NCBI RefSeq assembly: GCF_050948175.1
Contig: NW_027490441.1
Coordinates: forward strand, 217,122-281,121
Direction of reading: 5' to 3'
Length of the DNA: 64,000 nucleotides
Origin: Xylocopa sonorina
Lineage: Eukaryota > Arthropoda > Insecta > Hymenoptera > Apidae
In this document: in pieces, positions 33,401 to 47,700 of the stretch
Position numbering within the stretch: position 1 is the stretch's first letter
How the letters are laid out: each line of letters starts with the position of its first letter
Notes under the pieces: model-generated
What the model was told of the DNA's origin: nothing
What the model saw: the letters and a program-made list of their open reading frames with translations, nothing else
Database searches by the model: none
Program-made: the position numbers and the translations under genes

Positions 33401-36039
33401 CCTTGCTAGGAAATATTGTTTGCAGATGTCTACGTATCGTAGCAATAGAGTTCTAATGCTTCTTAAAACGCGATATCGCATCTCACTTCTATGTATCATG
33501 ATAAGATATAATATTCATTGTAGAGTGTTATGTATACCTCGTATTCACTTCAAAAGAATGTAAATGCGACACTTCCATGCTAGGTAATAGCGCTTGTAGA
33601 TGACTACGTATAGTAGCAATAGAGTTCTAATGCTTCTTAAAACGCGATATCGCATCTCACTTCTATGTATCATGATAAGATATAATATTCTTTGCGAAGT
33701 GTCATGTATATCTCGTATTCACTTCATAAGAATGTATATGCGACCCTTCCATGCTAGGAAATAGCGTTGGCAGATGTCTACGCATCGTAGCAATAGAGTT
33801 CTAATGCTTCTTAGAACGAGATGTCGCATTTCATTTCTATGTTTCGTGATAAGATATAATATTCATTGTGGAGTGTTATGTATACCTCGTATTCACTTGA
33901 AAAGAATATAAATGCCACACTTCCCTGCTAGGAAATATTGTTTGCAGATGACTACGTATCGTAGCTATAGAGTTCTAATGCTTCTTAAAACGCGATATCG
34001 CATCTCACATCTATGTTTCATGATAAGATATAATATTCATTGCGAAGTGTCATGTATACCTCGTACTCACTACAAAAGAATGTAAATGCGACACTCACAT
34101 GCCAGGAAATATTGTTTGCAGATGTCTACGTATCACAGCAACAGAGTACTAAAGCTTCTTAAAACGAGATGTCGTATTTCATTTCTATGTTTCGTAATAA
34201 GATATAATATTCATTGTGTAATGTTATGTATACCTCGTATTCACTTTAATGGAATGTAAGTGCGACATTTCCATGCTAGGATATTGTGTTTGCAGATGTC
34301 TACGTATCGTTGCAATAGAGTTCTAATGCTACTTAAAACGAGATGTCGCATTTCATTTCTATGTTTCGTGATAAGATATAATATTCATTGTGGAGTGTTA
34401 CGTATACCTCGCATTCACTTCAAAAGAATGTAAATGCGACACTTCCTTGCTAGGAAATAACATTTGCAGATGTCTACGCATCGTAGCAATAGAGTTCTAG
34501 TGCTCCTTAAATCGCGATATCGCATCTCACTTCTATGTTTCGAGATAAGATGTAATATTCATTGCGAAGTGTTATGTATACCTCGTATTCACTTCAAATG
34601 AGTGCAAATGCGAAACTTCCATGCTAGGAAATAGCGTTTGCAGATGTCTACGTATCGTAGCAATATAGTTCTGATGCTTCTTAAAACGCGATATCGCATC
34701 TCACTTCTATGTTTCATGATAAGATATATTATTCATTGCGAAGTGTCATGTATACCTCGTATTCACTTCAAAAGAATATAAATGCGACACTTCCCTGCTA
34801 GGAAATATTGTTTGCAGATGACTACGTATCGTAGCTATAGAGTTCTAATGCTTCTTAAAACGCGATATCGCATCTCACATCTATGTTTCATGATAAGATA
34901 TAATATTCATTGCGAAGTGTCATGTATACCTCGTACTCACTACAAAAGAATGTAAATGCGACACTCACATGCTAGGAAATATTGTTTGCAGATGTCTACG
35001 TATCACAGCAACAGAGTACTAATGCTTCTTAGAACGAGATGTCGTATTTCATTTCTATGTTTCGTAATAAGATATAATATTCATTGTGTAATGTTATGTA
35101 TACCTCGTATTCACTTTAATGGAAAGTAAGTGCGACATTTCCATGCTAGGATATTGTGTTTGCAGATGTCTACGTATCGTTGCAATAGAGTTCTAATGCT
35201 ACTTAAAACGAGATGTCGCATTTCATTTCTATGTTTCGTGATAAGATATAATATTCATTGTGGAGTGTTACGTATACCTCGCACTCACTTCAAAAGAATG
35301 TAAATGCGACACTTCCATGCTAGGAAATATTCTTTGCAGATGTCTACGTATCGTAGCAATATAGTTCTAATGCTTCTTAAAACGCGATATCGTATCTCAC
35401 ATCTAAGTTTCATGATAAGACATAATATATTCATTGCGATGTGTCATGAATACCTCGTATTAACTTCAAAAGAATGTAAATGCGACACTTCCATCCTAGG
35501 AAATAGCGTTTGCAGATGTCTACTTATCGTAGCAATAGAACTTTAATGCTTCTCAAAACGCGATATCGCAACTCATTCCTATGTTTCATGATAAGATATA
35601 ATATTCATTGCGAATTGTCATGTATATCTCGTATTCACTTCAAAAGACTGTAAATGCGAAGCTTCCATGCTAGGAAATAGCGTTTGCAGATGTCTACGTA
35701 TCGTAGCAATAGAGTTCTAATGCTTCTTAAAACGAGATGCGGCATTTCATTCCAACGTTTCGTGATAAGATTTAATATTCATTGTAGAGTGTTATGTATA
35801 CCTCGTATTCACTTCATAAGGATGTAAATGCGACACTTACATGCAAGGAAATAGCGTTTGCAGATGTCTACGTATCGTAGCAATAGAGTTCTAATGCTTC
35901 TTAAAACGAGATGTCGCATTTCATTCCTATGTTTCGTGATAAGATATAATATTCATTGTAGAGTGTCATGTATACCTCGTAATCACTTCAAAAGAATGTA
36001 AATGCGACACTTCCATGCTAGGAAATAGCGTTTGCAGAT

Positions 36040-38870
36040 GTTTACGTATCGTAGCAGTAGAGTTCTAATGCTTCTTAAAACGCGATATCGCAACTCGCTG
36101 CTATGTTTCATGATAAGATATAATATTCATTATGGAGTGTTATGTATACCTCGTATTCACTTCGAAAGAATGTAAATGCGACACTTCCATGCTAGGAAAT
36201 ATCCTTTGCAGATGTCTACGTATCGTAGCAATATAGTTCTAATGCTCCTTAAAACGCGATATCGCATCTCACATCTAAGTTTCATGATAAGACATAATAT
36301 ATTCATTGCGATGTGTCATGAATACCTCGTATTAACTTCAAAAGAATGTAAATGCGACACTTCCTTGCTAGGATATAACGTTTGCAGATGTCTACGCATC
36401 GTAGCAATAGAGTTCTAATGCTTCCTAAAACGCGATATCGCATCTCAATTCTATGTTTCATGATAAGATATAGTATCCATTGCGATTTGTCATGTATATC
36501 TCGTATTCACTTCAAAAGAATGTAAATGCGAAACTTCCATGCTAGGAAATAGCGTTTGCAAATGTCTACATATCGTAGCAATAGAGTTTTAATGCTACTT
36601 AAAACGAGATGTCGCATTTCATTTCTATGTTTCGTGATAAGATACAATATTCATTGTGGAGTGTTAAGTATACCACGCATTCACTTCAAAAGAATGTAAA
36701 TGCGACAGTTCCTTGCTAGGAAATATTGTTTGCAGATGTCTACGTAACGTAGCAATAGAGTTCTAATGCTTCTTAAAACGCGATATCGCATCTCACTTCT
36801 ATGTTTCATGATAAGATATAATATTCATTGCGAAGTGTCATGTATACCTCGTATTCACTTCATAAGGATGTAAATGCGACACTTACATGCTAGGAAATAG
36901 CGTTTGCAGATGTCTACGTATCGTAGCAATAGAGTTCTAATGCTTCTTAAAACGAGATGTCGCATTTCATTCCTATGTTTCGTGATAAGATATAATATTC
37001 ATTGTAGAGTGTCATGTATACCTCGTAATCACTTCAAAAGAATGTAAATGCGACACTTCCATGCTAGGAAATAGCGTTTGCAGATGTCTACGTATTGTAG
37101 CAAGAGAGATCTGATGCTTCTTAAAACGCGATATCGCATCTCACACCTATGTTTCATGATAAGATATAATAATCATTGCGATGTGTCATGTATACCTCGT
37201 ATTCACTTCAAAATAATGTAAATGCGACACTTCCTTGCCAGGAAATAACATTTGCAGTTGTCTACGCATCGTAGCAATAGGTTCTAGTGCTACTGAAATC
37301 GCGATATCGCATCTCACTTCTATGTTTCGAGATAAGATATAATATTCATTGCGATGTGTTATGTATACCTCGTATTATCTTCAAAAGAATGTAAATGCGG
37401 CACTTCCATGCTAGCTAATAGCGTTTGCAGATGTTTACGTATCGTAGCAGTAGAGTTCTAATGCTTCTTAAAACGCGATATCGCATCTCGCTGCTATGTT
37501 TCATGATAAGATATAATATTCATTATGGAGTGTTATGTATACCTCGTATTCACTTCGAAAGAATGTAAATGCGACACTTCCATGCTAGGAAATATCCTTT
37601 GCAGATGTCTACGTATCGTAGCAATATAGTTCTAATGCTTCTTAAAACGCGATATCGCATCTCACATCTAAGTTTCATGATAAGACATAATATATTCATT
37701 GCGATGTGTCATGAATACCTCATAATCACTTCAAAAGAATGTAAATGCGACACTTCCTTGCTAGGATATAACGTTTGCAGATGTCTACGCATCGTAGCAA
37801 AAGAGTTCTAATGCTTCCTAAAACGCGATATCGCATCTCAATTCTATGTTTCATGATAAGATATAGTATCCATTGCGATTTGTCATGTATATCTCGTATT
37901 CACTTCAAAAGAATGTAAATGCGACACTTCCATGCTAGGAAATAGCGTTTGCAGATGTCTACATATCGTAGCAATAGAGTTTTAATGCTACTTAAAACAA
38001 GATGTCGCATTTCATTTCTATGTTTCGTGATAAGATACAATATTCATTGTGGAGTGTTAAGTATACCACGCATTCACTTCAAAAGAATGTAAATGCGACA
38101 GTTCCTTGCTAGGAAATATTGTTTGCAGATGTCTACGTAACGTAGCAATAGAGTTCTAATGCTTCTTAAAACGCGATATCGCATCACACTTCTATGTTTC
38201 ATGATAAGATATAATATTCATTGCGAAGTGCCATGTATACCTCGTATTCACTTCATAAGGATGTAAATGCGACACTTACATGCTAGGAAATAGCGTTTGC
38301 AGATGTCTACGTATCGTAGCAATAGAGTTCTAATGCTTCTTAAAACGAGATGTCGCATTTCATTCCTATGTTTCGTGATAAGATATAATATTCATTGTAG
38401 AGTGTCATGTATACCTCGTAATCACTTCAAAAGAATGTAAATGCGACACTTCCATGCTAGGAAATAGCGTTTGCAGATGTCTACGTATCGTAGCAAGAGA
38501 GATCTGATGCTTCTTAAAACGCGATATCGCATCTCACACCTATGTTTCATGATAAGATATAATAATCATTGCGATGTGTCATGTATACCTCGTATTCACT
38601 TCAAAATAATGTAAATGCGACACTTCCTTGCCAGGAAATAATATTTGCAGTTGTCTACGCATCGTAGCAATAGGCTCTAGTGCTACTGAAATCGCGATAT
38701 CGCATCTCACTTCTATGTTTCGAGATAAGATATAATATTCATTGCGATGTGTTATGTATACCTCGTATTATCTTCAAAAGAATGTAAATGCGGCACTTCC
38801 ATGCTAGGTAATAGCGTTTGCAGATGTTTACGTATCGTAGCAGTAGAGTTCTAATGCTTCTTAAAACGCG
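36040..38870 (-). repeat. Eight-monomer higher-order repeat, two tandem copies
   Basis: The block marked by AAATATCCTTTGCAGATG (36,196 region) recurs about 1,393 bp on (37,589 region), that is eight monomers, with CGCTGCTATG and GCAAGAGAGATCTGATGC marking the same relative places. A further partial copy of the marker lies near 41,940, 4,350 bp on (25 monomers). Derived shuffled copies fill 38,900-42,950. Confidence 0.8.
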
Positions 38871-41800
38871 ATATCGCATCTCACATCTATGTTTCATGAT
38901 AAGATATAATATTCATTGCGAAGTGTCATGTATACCTCGTATTCACTTCATAAGGATGTAAATGCGACACTTACATGCTAGGAAATAGCGTTTGCAGATG
39001 TCTACGTATCGTAGCAATAGAGTTCTAATGCTTCTTAAAACGAGATGTCGCATTTCAATCCTATGTTTCGTGATAAGATATAATATTCATTGTAGAGTGT
39101 CATGTATACCTCGTAATCACTTCAAAAGAATGTAAATGCGACACTTCCATGCTAGGAAATAGCCTTTGCAGATGTCTACGTATCGTAGCAAGAGAGGTCT
39201 GATGCTTCTTAAAACGCGATATCGCATCTCACACCTATGTTTCATGATAAGAAATAATAATCATTGCGATGTGTCATGTATACCTCGTATTCACTTCAAA
39301 AGAATGTAAATGCGACACTTCCTTGCTAGGATATAACGTTTGCAGATGTCTACGCATCGTAGCAATAGAGTTCTAAAGCTTCCTAAAACGCGATATCGCA
39401 TCTCAATTCCATGTTTCATGATAAGATATAGTATCCATTGCGAATTGTCATGTGTGTCTCGTATTCACTTCAAAAGAATGTAAATGCGAAACTTCCATGC
39501 TAGGAAATAGCGTTTGCAGATGTCTACATATCGTAGCAATAGAGTTTTAATGCTACTTAAAACGAGATGTCGCATTTCATTTCTATGTTTCGTGATAAGA
39601 TACAATATTCATTGTGGAGTGTTAAGTATACCACGCATTCACTTCAAAAGAATGTAAATGCGACACATCCTTGCTAGGAAATATTGTTTGCAGATGTCTA
39701 CGTAACGTAGCAATAGAGTTCCAATGCTTCTTAAAACGCGATATCGCATCTCACATCTATGTTTCATGATAAGATATAATAATCATTGCGATGTGTCATG
39801 TATACCTCGTATTCACTTCAAAAGAATGTAAATGCGACACTTCCTTGCTAGGATATAACGTTTGCAGATGTCTACGCATCGTAGCAATAGAGTTCTAAAG
39901 CTTCCTAAAACGCGATATCGCATCTCAATTCCATGTTTCATGATAAGATATAGTATCCATTGCGAATTGTCATGTGTATCTCGTATTCACTTCAAAAGAA
40001 TGTAAATGCGAAACTTCCATGCTAGGAAATAGCGTTTGCAGATGTCTACGTATCGTAGCAAGAGAGATCTGATGCTTCCTAAAACACGATATCGCATCTC
40101 ACACCTATGTTTCATGATAAGAAATAATAATCATTGCGATGTGTCATGTATACCTCGTATTCACTTCAAAAGAATGTAAATGCGACACTTCCATGCTAGG
40201 AAATAGCGTTTGCAGATGTCTACGTATCGTAGCAAGAGAGATCTGATGCTTCTTAAAACGCGATATCGCATCTCACACCTATGTTTCATGATAAGATATA
40301 ATAATCATTGCGATGTGTCATGTATACCTCGTATTCACTTCAAAATAATGTAAATGCGACACTTCCTTGCCAGGAAATAACATTTGCAGTTGTCTACGCA
40401 TCGTAGCAATGGGTTCTAGTGCTACTGAAATCGCGATATCGCATTTCACTTCTACGTTTCGAGATAAGATATAATATTCATTGCGATGTGTTATGTATAC
40501 CTCGTATTATCTTCAAAAGAATGTAAATGCGGCACTTCCATGCTAGTTAATAGCGTTTGCAGATGTTTACGTATCGTAGCAGTAGAGTTCTAATGCTTCT
40601 TAAAACGAGATGTCGCATTTCATTTCTATGTTTCGTGATAAGATACAATATTCATTGTGGAGTGTTAAGTATACCACGCATTCACTTCAAAAGAATGAAA
40701 ATGCGACAGTTCCTTGCTAGGAAATATTGTTTGCAGATGTCTACGTAACGTAGCAATAGATTTCTAATGCTTCTTAAAACGCGATATCGCATCTCACTTC
40801 TATGTTTCATGATAAGATATAATATTCATTGCGAAGTGTCATGTATACCTCGTATTCACTTCATAAGGATGTAAATGCGACACTTACATGCTAGGAAATA
40901 GCGTTTGCAGATGTCTACGTATCGTAGCAATAGAGTTCTAATGCTCCTTAAAACGAGATGTCGCATTTCATTCCTATGTTTCGTGATAAGATATAATATT
41001 CATTGTAGAGTGTCATGTATACCTCGTAATCACTTCAAAAGAATGTAAATGCGACACTTCCATGCTAGGAAATAGCGTTTGCAGATGTCTACGTATCGTA
41101 GCAAGGGAGATCTGATGCTTCTTAAAACGCGATATCGCATCTCACACCTATGTTTCATGATAAGAAATAATAATCATTGCGATGTGTCATGTATACCTCG
41201 TATTCACTTCAAAAGAATGTAAATGCGACACTTCCTTGCTAGGATATAACGTTTGCAGATGTCTACGCATCGTAGCAATAGAGTTCTAAAGCTTCCTAAA
41301 ACGCGATATCGCATCTCAATTCCATGTTTCATGATAAGATATAGTATCCATTGCGAATTGTCATGTGCATCTCGTATTCACTTCAAAAGAATGTAAATGC
41401 GAAACTTCCATGCTAGGAAATAGCGTTTGCAGATGTCTACATATCGTAGCAATAGAGTTTTAATGCTACTTAAAACGAGATGTCGCATTTCATTTCTATG
41501 TTTCGTGATAAGATACAATATTCATTGTGGAGTGTTAAGTATACCACGCATTCACTTCAACAGAATGTAAATGCGACACTTCCTTGCTAGGAAATATTGT
41601 TTGCAGATGTCTACGTAACGTAGCAATAGAGTTCTAATGCTTCTTAAAACGCGATATCGCATCTCACATCTATGTTTCTTGATAAGATATAATATTCATT
41701 TCGAAGTGTCATGTATACCTCGTATTCACTTCATAAGGATGTAAATGCGACACTTACATGCTAGGAAATAGCGTTTGCAGATGTCTACGTATCGTAGCAA

Positions 41801-44705
41801 TAGAGTTCTAATGCTTCTTAAAACGAGATGTCGCATTTCATTCCTATGTTTCGTGATAAGATATAATATTCATTGTAGAGTGTCATGTATACCTCGTAAT
41901 CACTTCAAAAGAATGTAAATGCGACACTTCCATGCTAGGAAATATCCTTTGCAGATGTCTACGTATCGTAGCAATATAGTTCTAATGCTACTTAAAACGC
42001 GATATCGCATCTCACATCTAAGTTTCATGATAAGACATAATATATTCATTGCGATGTGTCATGAATACCTCGTATTATCTTCAAAAGAATGTAAATGCGA
42101 CACATCCTTGCTAGGATATAACGTTTGCAGATGTCTACGCATCGTAGCAATAGAGTTCTAATGCTTCCTAAAACGCGATATCGCATCTCAATTCTATGTT
42201 TCGTGATAAGATATAGTATCCATTGCGATTTGTCATGTATATCTCGTATTCACTTCAAAAGAATGTAAATGCGAAACTTCCATGCTAGGAAATAGCGTTT
42301 GCAGATGTCTACATATCGTAGCAATAGAGTTTTAATGCTACTTAAAACGAGATGTCGCATTTCATTTCTATGTTTCGTGATAAGATACAATATTCATTGT
42401 GGAGTGTTAAGTATACCACGCATTCACTTCAAAAGAATGTAAATGCGACAGTTCCTTGCTAGGAAATATTGTTTGCAGATGTCTACGTAACGTAGCAATA
42501 GAGTTCTAATGCTTCTTAAAAGGCGATATCGCATCTCACTTCTATGTTTCATGATAAGATATAATATTCATTGCGAAGTGTCATGTATACCTCGTATTCA
42601 CTTCATAAGGATGTAAATTCGACACTTACATGCTAGGAAATAGCGTTTGCAGATGTCTACGTATCGTAGCAATAGAGTTCTAATGCTTCTTAAAACGAGA
42701 TTTCGCATTTCATTCCTGTGTTTCGTGATAAGATATAATATTCATTGTAGAGTGTCATGTATACCTCGTAATCACTTCAAAGGAATGTAAATGCGACACT
42801 TCCATGCTAGGAAATAGCGTTTGCAGATGTCTACGTATCGTAGCAAGGGAGATCTGATGCTTCTTAAAACGCGATATCGCATCTCACACCTATGTTTCAT
42901 GATAAGAAATAATAATCATTGCGATGTGTCATGTATACCTCGTATTCACTTCAAAAGAATGTAAATGCGACACTTACATGCCAGGAAATAGCGTTTGCAG
43001 ATGTCTACGTATCGTAGCAATAGATTTCTAATGCTTCTTAAAATGAGAAGTCGTATTACATTTCTATGTTTCGTAATAAGATATAATATTCATTGTGGAA
43101 TGTTATGTACACCTTGTATTCACTTCAAAAGAATGTAAATGCGACACACTCTTGCTAGGAAATAACATTTGCAGATGTCTACGCATCGTAGCAATAGGTT
43201 CTAGTACTACTTAAAGCGCGATATCGCATCTCACTTTTATGTTTTGAGATAAGATATAATATTCATTGCGATGTGTTATGTATACCTCTTATTATCTTCA
43301 AAAGAATGTAAATGCGGCACTTCCATGCTAGGAAATAGGGTTTGCAGATGTCTACGTATCGTAGCAATAGAGTTCTAATGCTTCTTAAAATGAGAGGTCG
43401 CATTTCAATTCTATATTTCGTAATAAGGTGTAATATTCATTGTGGAATGTTATGTTGACCTCGTATTCACGTCAAAAGAATGTAAATGCGACACTTCCTT
43501 GCTAGGAAATAACATTTGCAGATGTCTACGCATCGTAGCAATAGAGTTCTAGTGCTTCTTAAATCGCGATATCGCAACTCACATCTATGTTTCAAGATAA
43601 TATATAATATTCATTGCGAAGTGTCATGTATACCTCGTATTAACTTCAAAAGAACGTAAATGCGGCATTTCCATGCTAGGTAATAGCATTTGCAGATGTT
43701 TACGTATCGTAGCAGTAGAGTTCTTATGCTTCTTAAAACGCGATATCGCATCTCACGTCTATGTTTCTTGATGAGATATAATATTCATTGCGAAGTGTCA
43801 TGTATACCTCGTATTCACTTCATAAGAATGTAAATCCGACACTTACATGCTAGGAAATAGCGTTTGCAGATGTCTACGTATCGTAGCAATAGAGTTCTAA
43901 TGCTTCTTAAAACGAGATGTCGCATTTCATTTCTATGTTTCGTGATAAGATATAGTATCCATTGTGGAGTGTTATGTATACCTCGTATTCACTTGAGAAG
44001 AATGTAAATGCGACACTCACATGCTAGGAAATATTGTTTGCAGATGTCTACGTATCACAGCAATAGAGTACTGATGCTACTTAAAACAAGATGTCGTATT
44101 TCATTTCTATGTTTCGTAATAAGATATAATATTCATTGTGTAATGTTATGTATACCTCGTATTCACTTGAATGGAATGTAATTGCGACATTTCCTTGCTA
44201 GGAAATATTGTTTGCAGATGTCTACGTATATTAGCAATAGAGTTCCAATGCTTCTCAAAACGCGATATCGCACCACAATCCTATGTTTCATGATAAGATA
44301 TAATATTCATTGCGAAGTGTCATGTATATCTCGTATTCACTTCAAACGAATGTAAATGCGACACTTCCATGCTAGGAAATAGTGTTTGCAGATGTCTACG
44401 TATCGTAGCCATAGAGTTTTAATGCTACTTAAAACGAGATGTCGCATTTCATTTCTATGTTTCGTGATAAGATACAATATTCATTGTGGAGTGTTATGTA
44501 TACCTCGCATTCACTTCAAAAGAATGTAAATGCGACCCTTCCATGCTAGGAAATAGCCTTTGCAGATGTCTATGTATCGTAGCAATAGAGTTCTAATGCT
44601 TCTTAGTACGCGATATCGCATCTCACTTCTATGCTTCATGATAGGATATAATATTCATTGCGAAGTGTCATGTATACCTCGTATTCACTTCAAAAGAATG
44701 TAAAT

Positions 44706-47700
44706 GCGAAACTCACATGCTAGGAAATATTGTTTGCAGATGTCTACGTTTCACAGCAATAGAGTACAAATGCTTCTTAAAACGCGTTATCGCATCTCAC
44801 TTCTATGTTTCATGATAAGATATAGTATCCATTGCGAAGTGTCACGTATATCTCGTATTCACTTCAAAAGAATGTAAATGCGACACTTCCATGCTAGGAA
44901 ATAGCGTTTGCAGATGTCTACGTATCGTAGCAATAGAGTTTTAATGCTACTTAAAACGCGATATCGCATCTCACTTCTATGTTTCATGATAAGATATAAT
45001 ATTCATTGCGAAGTGTCATGTATATCTCGTATTCACTTCAAAAGAATGTAAATGCGAAACTCACATGCTAGGAAGTAGCGTTTGCAGATGTCTACGTATC
45101 GTAGCCATAGAGTTTTAATGCTACTTAAAACGAGATGTCGCATTTCATTTCTATGTTTCGTGATCAGATACAATATTCATTGTGGAGTGTTATGTATACC
45201 TCGCATTCACTACAAAAGAATGTAAATGCGACACTTCCATGCTAGGAAATAGAGTTTGCAGATGTCTACGTACCGTAGCAACAGAGTTCTAATGCTTCTT
45301 AAAACGAGGTGTCGCATTTCATTTCTATGTTTCGTGATAAGATATAATATTCATTGTGGAGTGTTATGTATACCTCGCATTCACTTCAAAAGAATGTAAA
45401 TGCGACACTTCCTTGTTAGGAAATAACATTTGCAGATGTCTACGCATCGTAGCAATAGAGTTCTAGTGCTCCTTAAATCGCGATATCGCATCTCACTTCT
45501 ATGTTTCGAGATAAGATGTAATATTCATTGCGAAGTGTTATGTATACCTCGTATTCACTTCAAATGAATGTAAATGCGAAACTTCCATGCTAGGAAATAG
45601 CGTTTGCAGATGTCTACGTATCGTAGCAATAGAGTTCTGATGCTTCTTAAAACGCGATATCACATCTCACTTCTATGTTTCATGATAAGATATAATATTC
45701 ATTGCGAAGTGTCATGTATACCTCGTATTCACATCAAAAGAATGTAAATGCGACACTTACATGCTAGGAAATAGCGTTTGCAGATGTCTACGTATCGTAG
45801 CAACAGAGTACTAATGCTTCTCAAAACGACGTGTCGCATTTCATTTCCGTGTTTCGTGATAAGATACAATATTCATTGTGGAGTGTTATGTATACCTCGC
45901 ATTCACTTCAAAAGAATGTAAATGCGACCCTTCCATGCTAGGAAATAGCCTTTGCAGATGTCTATGTATCGTAGCAATAGAGTTCTAATGCTTCTTAGTA
46001 CGCGATATCGCATCTCACTTCTATGCTTCATGATAGGATATAATATTCATTGCGAAGTGTCATGTATACCTCGTATTCACTTCAAAGGAATGTAAATGCG
46101 ACACTTGCATGCTGGGAAATAGCGTATGCAGATGTCTACTTATCGTAGCGATAGAGTTCTAATGCTACTTAAAACGAGATGTTGCATTTCATTTCTATGT
46201 TTCGAGATAAGATATAATATTCATTGTGGAGTGTTATGTATACCTCGTATTCACTTCAATGGAATGTAATTGCGACATTTCCTTGCTAGGAAATATTGTT
46301 TGCAGATGTCTACGTATCGTAGCAATAGAGTTCTAATGCTTCTTAAAACGCGATATCGCATCTCACCTCTACGTTTCATGATAAGATATAATATTCATAG
46401 CGAAGTGTCATGTATATCTCGTATTCACGTCATAAGAATGTAAATGCGACCCTTCCATGCTAGGAAATAGCGTTGGCAGATGCCTACGCATCGTAGCAAT
46501 AGAGTTCTAATGCTTCTTAGAACGAGATGTCGCATTTCATTTCTATGTTTCGTGATAAGATATAATATTCATTGCGAAGTGCCATGTATACCTCGTATTC
46601 ACTTCAAATGAATGTAAATGCGACACTTCCATGCTAGGAAATAGAGTTTGCAGATGTCTACGTACCGTAGCAACAGAGTTCTAATGCTTCTTAAAACGAG
46701 GTGTCGCATTTCATTTCTATGTTTCGTGATAAGATATAATATTCATTGTGGAGTGTCATGTATACCTCGTATTCACTTCAAAAGAATGTAAATGCGACAC
46801 TTACATGCTAGGAAATAGCGTTTGCAGATGTCTACGTATCGTAGCAACAGAGTACTAATGCTTCTCAAAACGACGTGTCGCATTTCATTTCCGTGTTTCG
46901 TGATAAGATACAATATTCATTGTGGAGTGTTATGTATACCTCGTATTCACTTCAGAAGAATGTAAATGCGACACTTCCATGCTAGGAAATAGCATTTGCA
47001 GATGTCTACGTATCGTAGCAATAGAGTTCTGATGCTTCTCAAAACGCGATATCGCAACTCATTCCTATGTTTCATGATAAGATATAATATTCATTGCGAA
47101 ATGTCATGTATATCTCGTATTCACTTCAAAAGAATGTAAGTGCGAAGCTTCCATGCTAGGAAATAGCGTTTGCAGATGTCTACGTATCGTAGCAATGGAG
47201 TTCTAATGCTTCTTAAAACGAGATGCGGCATTTCATTCCAACGTTTCGTGATAAGATATAATATTCATTGTAGAGTGTTATGTATACCTCGTATACACTT
47301 CAACAGAATGTAAATGCGACACTTCCATGCTAGGAAATAGCGTTTGCAGATGTCTACGTATCGTAGCAATAGAGTTTTAATGCTACTTAAAACGAGATGT
47401 TGCATTTCATTTCTATGTTTCGAGATAAGATATAATATTCATTGTGGAGTGTTATGTATACCTCGTATTCACTTGAAAAGAATGTAAATGCGACACTTCC
47501 TTGCTTGGAAATATTGTTTGCAGATGTCTACGTATCGTAGGAATAGTGTTCTAATGCTTCTTAAAACGCGATATCGCATCTCACTTCTATGTTTCATGAT
47601 AAGATATAATATTCATTGCGAAGTGTCATGTATACCTCGTATTCGCTTCAAAAGAATGTAAATGCGAAACTCACATGCTAGGAAATATTGTTTGCAGATG